From Epiperipatus broadwayi (Eukaryota > Onychophora > Udeonychophora > Euonychophora > Peripatidae): a DNA stretch of 64,000 nt. Below, in pieces: positions 35,485 through 47,889 of this stretch. Under the pieces are notes generated by a model. That model was not told the DNA's origin and did no database searches. It saw only the letters and a program-made list of their open reading frames with translations. Numbering within the stretch: the stretch's first letter is position 1; every line of letters starts with the position of its first letter. The position numbers and the translations under genes are program-made. Location of the stretch: the NCBI GenBank assembly GCA_028023455.1, contig JAQFVV010006309.1, forward strand, positions 454,511 through 518,510. Reading direction: 5' to 3'.

Positions 35485-36110
35485 AATATATATAATATAA
35501 TGAGCATGCTATTTTCAGATAAATGGTTGCAAGAGAAAGCATTTAAAAATCTCTAAAATTTTCTCTATCCCCAAATTGGTTTCAAACTACTGACTATTGT
35601 CAGTGAGGTACTATGATATTCAGACATTAGATCTAAAATACCAGCTCAAACTCAGCATTTATCTAATACTTAACTGTTAAATAGAAAATCTGAAACTCTT
35701 GGACATCTACATGTCTTCAAATTCAACTATCTAACTTAAATAACTATATGGGCCTGAACAAACTTCAACTATACAATATATTAATAACCTTAGCAATATA
35801 ACATTGCCAAAGTATTGAAAGCCAAACTATAATAGTAAAAAAAATCAAGTCCTACAACATGTGACTTAATAAGTTTGTATTACAAATGTAATATAATGAT
35901 CATGCTAATAGCTCTAAACAAGACTCATTGAGGATAGCCAGTAGCTTGAAACCAGTTTGGGGCTAGGAATAATTTTAGATAGAGATCTTTAAATGCTTTC
36001 TCTTGGGGCATTTATTAGAAAAGCTTGCTTAGAGCTATTACCATACCCATTATGTCACATTTGTAATACAAGCTTATCACATGATCTATGACTTGATGTT
36101 TTTACTAATA
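35485..36110. mobile_element. M3 MITE cluster: partial copy followed by a foldback copy
   Basis: A complete foldback at about 35835-36110 has arms TCAAGTCCTACAACATGTGA...GTATTACAAATGTAATATAATGATCATGCTAATAGCTCTAAACAAG and the inverse on the right. The preceding 35485-35760 starts with a terminal ATAATGAGCATGCTAT. Its interior (GCAAGAGAAAGCATTTAAAAATCTCT, CCCCAAATTGGTTTCAAACTAC, GACATTAGATCTAAA) is inverted relative to the foldback copy and to the copy at 31.9 kb. Confidence 0.7.
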
Positions 36111-36114
36111 TATA

Positions 36115-36990
36115 TATATTCAATAAAATTCTTGCTATTATTGCTGAAGTGGGTAATAATATGACATAATAATTCTATAGTATTTTATATACTATTTATT
36201 TTTAAAACTTTAATAATAAAGGCACTTCTAAGATTATGTAATACTACTTCAGAAGCCCATACATTTCAAAATTGTCAATAATTTTGAATCTATCTTATCA
36301 TACTTTATTGTAGAATCTCTACACATCAAAATCAGAACTTGTAATCTTTCTAATTTTAATAATGGAAAAAAAACTATTTTAATTTAATTCAGATGAATGC
36401 AAATATAAATGATTTAATATCAGTAAAAGTAGTCATGTAAATTTTTATATTATTATTATTATTATCAAAGCAATTTAAATATTTCCTATCAAATACCATT
36501 AATTTTTATATAAAATAAATCTACTTACTGATTTAAAAGATTAAAATATCACTTTTCATATTCAAATATTACTTTCAATTGATTAAAACTAAAGTTATCA
36601 TTAAGCATTTTAAAGTCTTTCTGCCCTTTACTGAACTTTTATTTAGTAAATCCTTATGTTGCTTAAGAAACTTTTATATTTATTCAAATATTTTACTAAG
36701 CAAAGTATACCACATGTTTCTATTAAATAAAGTCTCTAATAATAAAATCACTATTAGAGAAATTATCAGGATTTTCCTTTTAATGAAACTAAAAAGAGAC
36801 TTTCATGCATTCATAATTTCTTAAAAGAACTCCATGCATCATTGACATGGCAACATTAAAATTTTAGTGTTTAACAATGATTGAAAATTAGCACAAATAA
36901 CAATTACTTTTAAAAATGAGGTGTAGATTTTTTATCACTATTGTTTGAAAATTTTAATACCATAATCATTTTATCAATGAAGAATTTTAA
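36115..36990. other. No gene recognised
   Basis: AT-rich. The 81-codon frame at 36579-36824 has no recognisable domain and typical noncoding composition. Confidence 0.5.
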
Positions 36991-37065
36991 TCTATGATCT
37001 GTGCAATATTTAATATTCATATTACTAATACGCTAAAATTAATTGTGTTAAATAAACTAGCTCAG

Positions 37066-37296
37066 CATAAATATGAATACCCAAGAGCTACAACCAAAAA
37101 AGAAGGCAGCTCAGTATTTGCTGACCATCAGCAGGAACACAACCACAAATTTGAGCCCTCTAAAGCCAACATCATATGCACAGAAAGAAACGATGTCAAG
37201 AGGAAGGTCAAAGAAGCATGTTTCATCACCAGCGATGCCAGAGCAATAAATAGAAAGGACACATGCTTCACGATGTTGAGAAAATGGATGATATAA
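37066..37296 (+). pseudogene. GIY-YIG endonuclease C-terminal remnant (Penelope-like element)
   Basis: Within the open frame 36994-37296, residues from about 25 onward read HKYEYPRATTK, SSVFADHQQEHNHKFEPSKA, NIICTERNDVKRKVKEACFI and INRKD. This follows the second half of the PLE GIY-YIG domain: His of the H-x-H region, an ...E...KRKxKEA helix with the conserved Glu, and a terminal NRD-like end. The first half with the GIY and YxG motifs is absent, so the fragment is truncated upstream. It is distinct in sequence from the PLE pair at 25-26.8 kb and is less AT-biased, so it probably belongs to a different PLE lineage. Confidence 0.7.
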
Positions 37297-37299
37297 GCA

Positions 37300-38750
37300 A
37301 TTTGCATGCATTTGCATATAGTTAACAATATGAAAAGGATTATGAATATGGAGCTGCATGGCTCTGAAAGTGTTAAATCTAAAAGATAGAATAGATAAAA
37401 AAAGCCTACTAATTAATAAACTTAAAACGACCCAATTAATTTTAGCGTATTAGTAATTACAAAGTAAGGGTGAAATAAAAATTGTTATTACAATATTCAT
37501 ATTGTTTTTTTTTTACATTCTAACTTTTAATACTATAAAATAATAATCCAATAACATTTATTGACAGGAGTGTATGCCTATTTTATGGTGCATTTGTGAA
37601 TAATAGTTTCAATTGTCATCAAAATTAGATCTTAAATAAATATATTCTGAATATTAATTATACAAATTTAAATGTGGTGGTTGCATAGTTGACATTGCAC
37701 TAGATCAAGGCAATACTAGATTATGTTTATTTCAGTCAGTAATAATATTGAAAACATCACCAAAAGTAAAGTAAAGATTGCGTACTTATGTTTCTTCTGA
37801 CTATATGCAGATATAATGACACAAAATTGGTTAATTTGGAAAATAGGTGAATACATTTATAATCAAAGAAAGTGATATAAAATATGTCCAACTTAAAGCA
37901 GTGTGACTCTAATTCAAAATAAAAGATCGATAAGTGAAAAATCTATTTGAGCTAATAAAAATAAGGGTATCAATGCTATGCATTTATACATAAGACCATA
38001 AGTATTTGTGAGGTAGAATGTAATTGGCTTACACTGAATGTTTTTTATATATGTAAATAGAGGGATTTAAACTCAGAATAAATATACTGAGTTCAAATTC
38101 CTCTATTTACATAAGGCCATAAAGTTAAAACTAACCTATATCAAAATTAAGTAGGATATAACAGATAAATCAACTGCAAGAATAAAATTTGTTTGGTTAA
38201 TATTGAGCCTCAAGAAGTCTTGAAATCAGGTCCCTGGTTTTACCAGGGCATAAATTCCAATTATATTGGTACAACCTGAAATAACAGATGATTATATGGA
38301 TTTTTTAAATAAAAGTTATCAAATGTTTATTAATATGACAATATCTTTGAATAGTATTGGTATTTTATTTTAAGATTATTTTTTTTTAAAGAAAAAAACA
38401 GAACACTTATGATACGAGTAAGCTTTTATTTAAGATTTTTTAAAAAAATGTACATATTACAATAGAGATTTTTAATAACATATTTGAGATATATATTATT
38501 ATTAGCGAAATTTGTTATAGTTTTGAGTTTGAATCTCTGATTTTCATTAGCATTATTTAAGAAAAGCATTTGTTTCATATGAAAGTGGAAAATGATGTAC
38601 CTGATCCGATTAAAATTTTTTAATGCTTTGTTGCAAAATTATGCTTTGTCAAGTATAGATTTTATTGCAAAGTATATACAATATTTGATATTTTGCATGA
38701 TTATTTAACATACAATCAGCAGTTTATTCTTTTTTTCAAGATAAAATCAG
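37300..38750. other. No gene recognised apart from one palindrome
   Basis: AT-rich; see the separate palindrome entry at 38052-38111. Nothing else is recognised. Confidence 0.45.
38052..38111. repeat. 25-bp inverted repeat with box B-like ends
   Basis: TGTAAATAGAGGGATTTAAA plus CTCAG at the left is mirrored by CTGAG plus TTCAAATTCCTCTATTTACA at the right, with about 10 bp between. GAGTTCAAATTCC resembles a tRNA box B, and TAAATAGAGGGATTTGAACTT also forms the outer ends of the F1-like elements at 53.2 and 53.7 kb. Confidence 0.75.
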
Positions 38751-38764
38751 TTGTTAAATCTTGT

Positions 38765-39395
38765 AGATATATTAAACAACCTCCACACTTCTCCATTCTT
38801 TTTAAATTCGTATAAATAAAGATACAATAAAAGATAAATGACTCCCAAGATGCATTTCATGCTGAACCAGCACTCATCATTTGGCCCAGGTCACTATCTC
38901 ACATATATATATATATATATTATAAGAATAGTATTTATCTACAGTAAATTGTTACATTTTTATTTACCATTGTCAAACTCACTTCACTCACAACGTTGAC
39001 ATCATCCACCTCAGATAAATACAATAATGATTATTATTAATCATTTTCTAAATTAGGGATTATCTCTAACACAGATATAAACTTTAAATCTCAGTTAAAG
39101 ATTAATATATCTGATTTTTTAATTTTAAACTTATATATATACACCTTTCTCTTTCCCATATGTAATATCTTTATAGATATATTAAACAACTTCTATACTC
39201 CCCTCCTTTTTTAAATTAATATAAATAAAGATACAATAAAAGACAAATGACCTCCAAGATGCATTTTATGCTGAATTAGTATTCATCAGTTGACCCAGGT
39301 CACTAACCCCATATATATCTCTATTATACGAAGAGTATTTATCTATAATAAATTGTTATGTCCACCTCAGATAAATACAATAATGAAATCTCTCT
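38765..39395 (+). repeat. Direct duplication (period ~410 bp) of an F1-related segment
   Basis: AGATATATTAAACAAC...AATAAAGATACAATAAAAGA...ATGCATTTCATGCTGAACCAGCACTCATC...GGCCCAGGTCACTA at 38765-38930 recurs at 39175-39330, followed in both by ATTTATCTA.A.TAAATTGTTA and CCACCTCAGATAAATACAATAATGA. The CTGAACCAGC and GGCCCAGGTCACTA parts are the F1 core in a diverged form. Confidence 0.75.
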
Positions 39396-39495
39396 GAAAA
39401 TGGAAATTACTTTAGCCAAAAGTTATGTACCTTCATTTAGTAACTTTAAAGTATTTAATTCAGTTCTAAAAGCATCAGAATGTTTTATTATTATG

Positions 39496-39689
39496 AATTA
39501 AGTAACACATGTTGTTCAAAAAATGAATAGTTTTTACAGGATCATGATAACATGAAGCTAAATTTAAAAAAAACATTATCACTATTTCAGAAGTCTTTGT
39601 TATTGATAATGTTTCTGAAATTTAGTCTCATATTGTCATGATTCTGTAAAAAACTATTCATTTTTTTGATCAACATATGTTACTCAATT
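39496..39689. mobile_element. Foldback MITE, ~190 bp
   Basis: AATTAAGTAACACATGTTGTTC ... AATGAATAGTTTTTACAGGATCATGA ... GCTAAATTT on the left is inverted on the right (AAATTTAGTC...TCATGATTCTGTAAAAAACTATTCATT...CATATGTTACTCAATT). Arms are about 75 bp with few mismatches and there is a short AT-rich loop. Noncoding. Confidence 0.85.
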
Positions 39690-40124
39690 TAACATTTGGG
39701 ACAGTAATTCATTTCCAAGTTTAATACATCAACAAGAACTCTAAAAAATAACATATGACTTTCTACAATAATGGTAACAAATATTTGAAAGTAAATTATT
39801 CTGTGTGGTATTTCCTTCATCAAATTCTTTTTAAATATTTTTATGTCATTTTCTATGCATTCATTGGTATAATTAGAGTACATTTGATATCATCTCATAA
39901 TCTCATTGAAAAATGTTAAAAAAATTTTCCTACTTTTTATTCTAGACTGAAATAACTAAATATACTAGGATAGATATCTAGGTTGACCATTTGCCCATTT
40001 ATCTGAAGAAAAAAAAAGATTCTTAAGATTTTTTGAAAACAACTTAGCTATCTGAAATTGTTTTTAGTTTCATTCATATATATATATATTTGAATACAAT
40101 ATGAATGTACATATGATAGAAGAT

Positions 40125-40305
40125 CACCTGTTTATTTACATTCATTAGAGACAGGACATAAGTTTGAAAAGACAAGTATTAAAATGATAAATCATACTAA
40201 AATGGGAGGGATAGAAAGATAAAGGAGGCTATACTGATTAGAAACATTAGGCCATCCCTTAATAAGGATCAGGGTTTGAAAACATTAATTTTGTAGGAAT
40301 ATTTT
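40125..40305 (+). pseudogene. Penelope-like GIY-YIG C-terminal remnant
   Basis: The plus strand reads SPVYLHSLETGHKFEKTSIK, then MINHTKMGGIER, and after a one-base frame change near 40215, IKEAILIRNIRPSLNKDQG followed by a stop. The H-x(n)-ETGHKF block, the IKEAI helix with conserved Glu and the final PSLNKDxG are the standard end of the PLE nuclease domain. The nuclease start is missing; the fragment abuts a TATATA run upstream. It differs from the other PLE pieces in this window, so it is an independent insertion. Confidence 0.75.
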
Positions 40306-40309
40306 TGTT

Positions 40310-43300
40310 AATGAATAGATATGTGTAGATTTTAAAGAATTAGAATAAGATATAGTTTTGGAACAGGTTCATAGAGAGTGTAAAGGTGAAGAAAATAAAG
40401 AAAATTTTTTTTAAAAAATTTTTGAAAGTTATGTTGGTTATAGGAAGAAGAGTGCTGAGTGTTTTTTAAAGATAAAATTGGTTAAAAAATTAAGAGAAAA
40501 TAAAATTATGAGGATATGTTAATATTATTGTTATTGATTAATGTATAATATATAAGTAATTAAAATAGAAGAAATAAATTAAAGGACAAATTTTAAATTT
40601 AAATGATTAGAATATGAAGAAATAAACAAAATATAAAATAAAATTTTAAATAAAAGAAGTTAATTGAATATAAGTGTGGGATAAAGAGGTTTTAGATTGT
40701 AGAGATATTAAAGATCCATATTTAAGCTAATAGGTGGAGTGTTTGAAATGTTGTTTTTTATTTTTATATGTATATTTGTATATGTATGTATATATATATT
40801 GGTATATGTATAGATGCATATTAATTGTATATATTAACCCCTCTGTGGCTTATTTCGAGTAAACTCGCACATGGTTTTACCTTGCTGTAATTCTGGCAGT
40901 TTTTACATTATTGTAGCGCATTTGGGCATATTTTAAAGTTTAAAAAGTACTGTAAGATGCCTATCTCTCTTTAATTATTTTACAAGTAAAACATCAATAA
41001 TAAAGGTTTTCAAATCTAGAACAAAGACAGAAGCCCAACCTTTCTAGATCCTGATTAGTTGGTTGGTATTTTGAGAATGGGAAAATGTCTGTCAATAATT
41101 TTCAATGCTCCAACTTCTGTTTTGACTTTAAAAACAAAAATTAATGTCTCAGAATGTCCTTTTTATTATTTTTCTTACATATTATGAATTATTTTCATAA
41201 AATATGCAAAAAATAAAATTATTTTAGAAAAATAGTTAAGATTTTAATAAACATTATTTACTTTTACACAATGTAAAGAAAGAAATTACTGACATCAACA
41301 ACAACAAATATTTTTATAATTATAAATAAAAATTTATTTTTGAAAAAACTTTTGTTCATTTTCATAACCTGACAAATTATTAATATACTTTTTACAAACA
41401 AAACTAAAATGAATATAATATTAAAAGATGAATATATATTTTACTGCTGATTCTGTAATTGACCAATCAAAAGTTTAGAGTTTTAACTTGCTCAGCCAAA
41501 CAGAATATTGGATATCAGAAGAGTTAATTGTATATATCAAAATGTTGTAGCTCTGATGATGACAGTTGAAACTGTAGGCAAGAGGAGATAAAATAAATCA
41601 TATGTTAAACTGCATTGTGAAGTGTCAATCAAGCTGTATATGATGTATTATATTATTTTTTATAATTTTGGAGAAAAAATCAAATGACTAAAAAAGCATG
41701 TTTTAAAAAATGTTAAATTAATAAAAAATATTTATTAACTCTCCTGTATTCTGACTGTTTTCTTTGTTCTCAGTTACTATAAGCTTTTGACTTTAATTTG
41801 ATATTAAATCATTAATATATATCAGAATATAATAAATTTGATTTCATTTGATAGATATTTTTATATAGAAATTTAAAATTGTTTTAAAAATATTATTCAA
41901 TTTTCAGAATTATTAAAAAATGTATATTTTAATCAAAACAAAGCATTGTTTCATCATTCAACTTTGGGAGAAGTAGATTAAATTTGCAAAATGTGATTAA
42001 ATAATTATTAATATCTAGTAAAATGTTCAATATATTCTTTAAATATTTAAAATATTTTAGTAATATTTATGATATTGCTATATTTTTTAACAGACTGCTA
42101 GAAGCACACTTTCTATACAAATCATATTTGCCACCACTGTAATTGCTATAGTAATATTACTAAAAAAAAAAAACTTTTATATTTAAAAATGAAATATTTC
42201 TGTAAAAATAAATATGTAATAATATATATTATTGATTCCTAATAATTATCATACAATTATTATATAAAAATAATAATAAGCTTTTCAAAAAGTAAAGTTT
42301 TTTAGTCATTTGTAATATTGTGTTGAAATAATATTGCAAAGTTATTGCAAAATTTGAAACTGCCAAGAATAAAATGGCTTTTCATCATTGTGGATGTTAC
42401 CAAGTTTTGAAATTCCTGCCCTTTTGATTATCCTGACATCTTCAGAATGTTTTTGGAATTAAAATATTAGATAAAAATAATACATGCATTTTAAAGTTTG
42501 AAAATAAAAGTTAGTAAAATATCTCAATTGAAGGCCAAAGATGTAAATTGAATTTCTTGACTTCTGGCCTGGATGTGATTCAAAATTTAAAAAAAAAGAT
42601 TAATATCAATTATTAATTCTATAAAATAAATTATTTATAAATAAAAATATAATGTATACATTAAAATACTGTTACCATGCTTTTTTCAGTCCTTTGATAA
42701 TTGCAATTTTCAGTTTTCTTTCCTATTGGCTTCCATTGTGGAGTTTAATAATCCTTTTTACTTCTTGTTTTCTTGTAAGCTTATAGAGATTCTTCATTAA
42801 CATATATTTCTAGAGTAATGCATACAGCCAAATTTTCTCCATTTTTGCAATAGTATAATTTTAAGTTTTTACATAGAATGAATTTATCAATTTTTTTAAA
42901 AAATATATAATTTTCCAGATCAGGCTAAAACATAGACAAGAGACAGTCATGATCTTGGATGGAAACAAGACTTGTTGCTGCTAGAGGTATTCTCCTTCTT
43001 CTTTACTATTTTTAAATGAGAAGTTTACATAGTGAGGTTTGATGTTTTTGCTAAAACTTAGCACATGGTTTTCTTTAACTCCATTTTAAAAACTTTTTTT
43101 TAGATGAACTTTTGCTTGTTTTCTCTAACAGTTGAATATGAAATGATTGCTGCTACTGTTTTGTTACACAGTTGAGTCAAGAAAGTCTGCTGCTACTAAT
43201 TTCTTCAACAGCTTAACCAAGAATCATTGCTCTTTACTAGATGCCAAGGTCTACTGATTTATCCTCTCCTTTATCTTATTTTTGTGGAACAATCCTTTAT

Positions 43301-43875
43301 TTATTCAATCACAATCTTGTCTTCCACCTGATAAAAATTTAACTCTGATAAATTGGGTTTATTTTTACAAAAGATTATTACTTTCCTTTATAATTAAAAC
43401 TGCCAAAAAGTCAAAAATAAAAAAACTAAATTCCACACATAAGTAAAAAATTACTCTGTAGTTATTTTTTTTCATATAAAAACAAAAATAAGATAATGAG
43501 TTAATTAAACTGACTTGAAAATATTGCCTTTTGTTTTGGAGAGAGATACAAAAAATAATTAAAACAAAATTTAACAAAAATGTTAAATGTTTTTTTTCCT
43601 TTCATTATTTAAATTTTATTTATTTATTTATCTCTCTTGTTATTGTCATTTAAATGTTAAAATTAATACTTTACTTATTTCCCTTAGTACTTTTTTAAAC
43701 AAAAAACAATCTGGTAAACAATTAAAATTATTGAAGAGAGAAAATAAAAAAAATGTTTACATTATTTTATAATTTTTTTCTCTTTTAAAACCATTTATAC
43801 CACATTAAAATATTTACATTATTATTTAAAGAAACTTGACTAGCATTTTCATGTTATCATTTGATAAAAAACATT
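40310..43875. other. AT-rich stretch, no gene recognised
   Basis: TA/TG-rich microsatellite at about 40765-40830. A GC-richer patch sits at 40845-40930. A loose ~50-bp repeat with TGCTGCTACT occurs at 43150 and 43190. No recognisable protein motif, tRNA or TIR is found. Confidence 0.45.
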
Positions 43876-43880
43876 TAACA

Positions 43881-45052
43881 TATTACTTTGAATAAGACAC
43901 CCCCCGAATTTAAGACACAATAGGATTTGAAATCCCCAAAATTGGAAAAAAATAATCCCCCAAATTTAAGATACATATAGGTTCTTAAATTAGAAACTAA
44001 TATAAATACATTAAACTCTCCTAATTTATTGTGAATATTCTTCAGATATGTGGTACTTTCATTTTCAACATTTTCACTTTCTGAACTTGAATTCTTATTT
44101 TCACAATTCCATTAGGATTCATCATCTTCAGGCCATTTAAATTGTAGTTAAATGTTATAATTTCTTTGTCAAATTGCTTTTATGTAAAAGTACATTTTTC
44201 TATTAAAATCTGAATCATTTTTCTAAAATAATGTATATTTTTACTAATATTTTCTGAAAAAAAATAAATGTGTTAAAAGGATTCTAAAACATACATTTTC
44301 ATTTTAAAAATCAAAATGAAAATATCAAATTGTCAAAATCAGCAGTATAATATTAAAAGATTCTAAAACATATGTTTTTACATTAAAAATCAAAAGGAAG
44401 CTATCAAAATGGTCAAAAGTTTGACAGGTACTCTGTGTAGATAACAGATAACCAATCAGCATCTTGGAAGGCAAGCTTTATATGACTGTCATAATGATTT
44501 GTTAGTTGTAAAAACATCTAAAGGTAAAGATATATTAGATAGAGCTTCTCAACAAAATAGCAGTAAAATGGGAAATAATGTTAAAAGATCCTAAAACATA
44601 CATTTTCAATTTCAAAATCAAAACAAATTTAGTGGAACTGTCAACATTTTGACAGGTGACCTCTTGTGTAGAGAACAACAACAATCAATCAGTGCTTTGG
44701 AAGGCAGGCTTTTATTTCATTGTTATATTGATTTGTTAGTTGTAAAAAAATTTTAAAGGTTATTCAGTAGAGTTTTCTCAATAAAATAATGGTAAAAATG
44801 GCAAATAACATTAATAATAGCAGTTTGACAAAAAGTTAAAGTTGTTTATGAAATGAATCTAAAAAATATTGATTAAAAAGATTTAACATGGTATTCTATG
44901 TAGGTAATGACTGTAAAACTGTATGCATGTATAGCATAAAACCAAGATCCACAAAAATAAGATGTTAAAAATTTTTATTACAAATTTAAGATGCCCCCTT
45001 TTTTAGATGTCCAAAATTTGGGGAAAATGTGTGCTTTATATTCAAAATAATA
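43881..45052. mobile_element. 1.17-kb non-autonomous DNA transposon with TIRs and internal tandem repeats
   Basis: The left end TATTACTTTGAATAAGACAC, then CCCCCCGAATTTAAGACACA, is inverted at the right: AAATTTAAGATGCCCCC...CCAAAATTTGGGGAAAATGTGTGCTTTATATTCAAAATAATA. The arms match over about 100 bp with gaps. Inside, a unit of about 230 bp recurs: GATTCTAAAACATA.ATTTT at 44278, 44355 and 44586; CAATCAGCATCTTGGAAGGCA at 44454 and a relative at 44685; TTTGTTAGTTGTAAAAA at 44498 and 44731. No transposase is encoded. GACACCCCC-type termini occur in several Tc1/mariner-pogo relatives, but I do not assign a superfamily. Confidence 0.72.
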
Positions 45053-45054
45053 TG

Positions 45055-46560
45055 ATAATTAACTCAATTCTTATTATTATTTAAAAACATATGAGAAGTT
45101 TAAATATTATTCCCCTCATTCTAACTTGTAATACTAGACATGCCCAGAATTGACCTCTGTCTACAATATTACAATATATACATATGCACAAATAAATAGT
45201 GATAACCACAGCTTTAAATGTATATATGAAATTGAAACAGAAATACACAAGACTTTCATAAGATGCTACTAAATACATAAACATACCATTTCTATATCAG
45301 GAAAATCATTAAAAATAGAATCACCAAATATCTTAAAACTTTCAATTTTAATAAAACTTGGTTTTCTGATAAATACTGAAATTAAGGGTGAAAATCAAAT
45401 CCAGTCCAAATGGAAGCAAGATGTTATCAATTTGAACTCACCATAAATTAAATATAAGATAGAGACAAAATCACAATTTTAAATAACTTTTTTAGGAATG
45501 ATCAGCAAAATCAATTGATTATAAATGTTAAACATAGCCTTAATTGGTATCTATTTTTTTGTTTAATTGATTGTGACTTCAAATTAATAGCACTATGTTG
45601 ATATCTGGTTTATATTTGATTTCCACCTTTATTTTTAGCATTTATCCAAATATTAAGTTTTATTAAGATCTCTATTCTTACAGACTTTTCTGACATAGAA
45701 ATGATACGTTTATGTGAACTACGATTTCAACCCCCCCCCCCCCGATATGTATATGTACGTAATCTCATGCAAGGAAACTAACCTTCACCACTCATAAACT
45801 AATAGGTTAAGGTATAATATATATCACTAAATTATTTATATTCACATAATATATGTGCACGCGTAGTGTTAAAAATTCAAAAATACTAACATTTTTATAT
45901 TAGATTGGTTATTATTTTAATATTAAAATAAAACTAAATGCACACAACAACTTTTTTAACGGTTTTGTCTTTTGAAGAATTTTATTATTTCATAATGTTT
46001 TTAACTTTATTATTTCCACTTCTAACATTTTTTATTAACTTGAAATTATTTACTTTGATTCTGAGAGCAGCAGAAATTTTCCTACGTGTGAAGTGTTACC
46101 AGGCAATGAAAAACAAATCTGTTAATTGATTTAATTTTCTTATTATTTAATAATTTAATTTATGTCGAATCTTTTGTTTAAAGAGAATTAGCTAAATTAA
46201 ATTTGAGTCTTTGTTAGCACCAAAGTAAATTTATAGATATTACTGGAAGTGTAACAATTTCCCGATTTGTAAATATTTTTATTCCATAATTACTTTAACA
46301 TTATTGAATTTGAGTTTTTAACTAAAGCAGACCTTTTTGAAAACAGATCGTTTAAAGAATATCTTCCTTTTTTATATTTACTTAATAAATGAATATGATA
46401 AAACTGATATATACTATTTTCAGATAATATATTATTAAAAGAAAAAAAAGATTATTTTTATAATTTAATAAAGCAATACTTCCACACTTTTTTTTTCTTT
46501 TAATTTCTAAAATGACCCATTAACTTCAATATATAAATAAAATCTCAATATAATTTTTCT
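45055..46560. other. No gene recognised
   Basis: Contains a C13 run at about 45731-45743. Short reading frames have no domain. The 63-codon hydrophobic frame at 45938-46129 is not supported by anything else. Confidence 0.5.
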
Positions 46561-46565
46561 GTACA

Positions 46566-46663
46566 GCCGAGAGGTCATCACCGCCGTCTTGCAAGCAAGT
46601 AGTTGGTTGCAGACGGTTGTGCGTTTGCGTCCCGGCCGATGCTATGACATAGGGGGAAAAAAT
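46566..46663 (+). mobile_element. Short tRNA-Gly-like SINE (S2), copy B
   Basis: GAGAGGTCATCACCGCCGTC, then GCGTTTGCGTCCCGGCCGATGC, then TATGACATA and an A-rich tail. It aligns with 14134-14224 at the start and over the whole T-arm and 3' end. It is a GC-rich island in AT-rich DNA. The 3' end equals a tRNA-Gly T-stem and acceptor, but no complete cloverleaf forms by eye. Confidence 0.6.
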
Positions 46664-46794
46664 ATTGCTTTATTTTACGAAACATTTCTTTTTATATCTA
46701 TATACAATATATAGTATATTATTTTATCTCTTTATTTGCTTTTCACCATTTTCTATGGAAATTTTCAAAGTTCATTTTTATAAATATATCAATC

Positions 46795-46935
46795 TAATCA
46801 TCATCATTTTCAACCGCTATCAATCCACTGAAGGAGGAAGGATTTTCCAAGTTCAAACATCTCCGATCTCCAGCTTCTTTTTTCCAAATCAATCTCCACA
46901 CACTTCCTTATTTCATCCATTCACCTCACACGTGG
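46795..46935 (-). pseudogene. RTE-type LINE 3' end (ORF2 C-terminus), minus strand
   Basis: The minus strand reads KRPRVR, a stop, MDEIRKCVEIDLEKRSW and FELGKSFLLQWIDSG, the recognisable C-terminal tail of RTE-type ORF2 proteins (RPxxRWxDEI...W...LGxxxxxQWxD). It is followed by AAATGATGATGATTAG, the TGA-rich simple repeat that typifies RTE 3' ends. Only about 140 bp remain, as expected for strong 5' truncation. Two relatives lie at 60.76 and 63.08 kb. Confidence 0.72.
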
Positions 46936-46939
46936 TCTC

Positions 46940-47830
46940 TTTGATAAAATATAATAATTATTGATATTTATATAATTTTTATCATTTAATTTAAAACCAG
47001 TAATAAATTCATAAAGTAATTCATCCGAGATGAGAAAGAAAATTATTTTTGACAGATGAACTATTTTTTCATTTTAATTGGCCCATCACAATTTATTTTT
47101 ACAAGACCAAAAAACTTTAAATAATGATGTTTGTAATTCATAGCTGTATTATAAAAAGCATATATCCACTTTTAAAAATTGCAACAAATTATTATATAGT
47201 TGATCATCTTTTTGAAAATCTCTGGCTAACAGGAAGTGGGAAAATGCTCCATGAGTAATTTTATTAGATAAAATGAAAAAATAGGATTATAATTAAATTG
47301 AAAGAAGACTAAGATTACAATGGCAAGGATTAAAAGTTATTCAAAGTTGTAAGTCCTTGAGATGATTTTTATTTTTATGAATCATTCATTGATAACAAAA
47401 TGAAGCTTAGAATTATTCAGGTTATATTACTTTTTATGATTTTCCATATGATGTAAAAAATTGATACTGAAGATGAATGTTAAGGTGAAATTACTTCAAA
47501 ATGTAGGATTATAAAGAATTTTGAGAATAATATAGATAGCAAGAAAACAATAAATACTTGGGGGAAATTGGATTTGAAATGTTATATGAAGAACAAATAA
47601 TTATGTTGAAATTTTCCTATTTTTGTCATTCTATGATATGATCCAATTCACGAGAAACTGAATAACATACAATTACCAGTAATGAGATGAATGAATTTCA
47701 TCATCAAAAAAAACCCCAAACGAGTGTGTTAAACAAGATACCTAAAATAGATCAAATGGATAATAAGTAACTGTTAAAAATGTTATTTATTTGAGTGCCA
47801 GATAAAGTAGTGTTGATTTTACAATATCTA
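46940..47830. other. No gene recognised
   Basis: AT-rich unique-looking DNA with no motif. Confidence 0.5.
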
Positions 47831-47831
<1 letters not shown>

Positions 47832-47886
<55 letters not shown>

Positions 47887-47887
47887 T
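47832..47887. repeat. (AAT)n microsatellite
   Basis: About 18 uninterrupted AAT units followed by a short ATG run. Poly-Ile and poly-Tyr frames on the two strands are translations of this repeat and not genes. Confidence 0.95.
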
Positions 47888-47889
47888 AT

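Noticed and set aside
41548-41600. CTGATGATGACAGTTGAAACTG, which resembles the hammerhead ribozyme core (CTGATGA ... GAAA) found in some PLEs
   Set aside because: The 8 nt between the two core boxes cannot form a stem II hairpin, and no matching stem III with a cleavage site follows. It may be chance or a degenerate relic.
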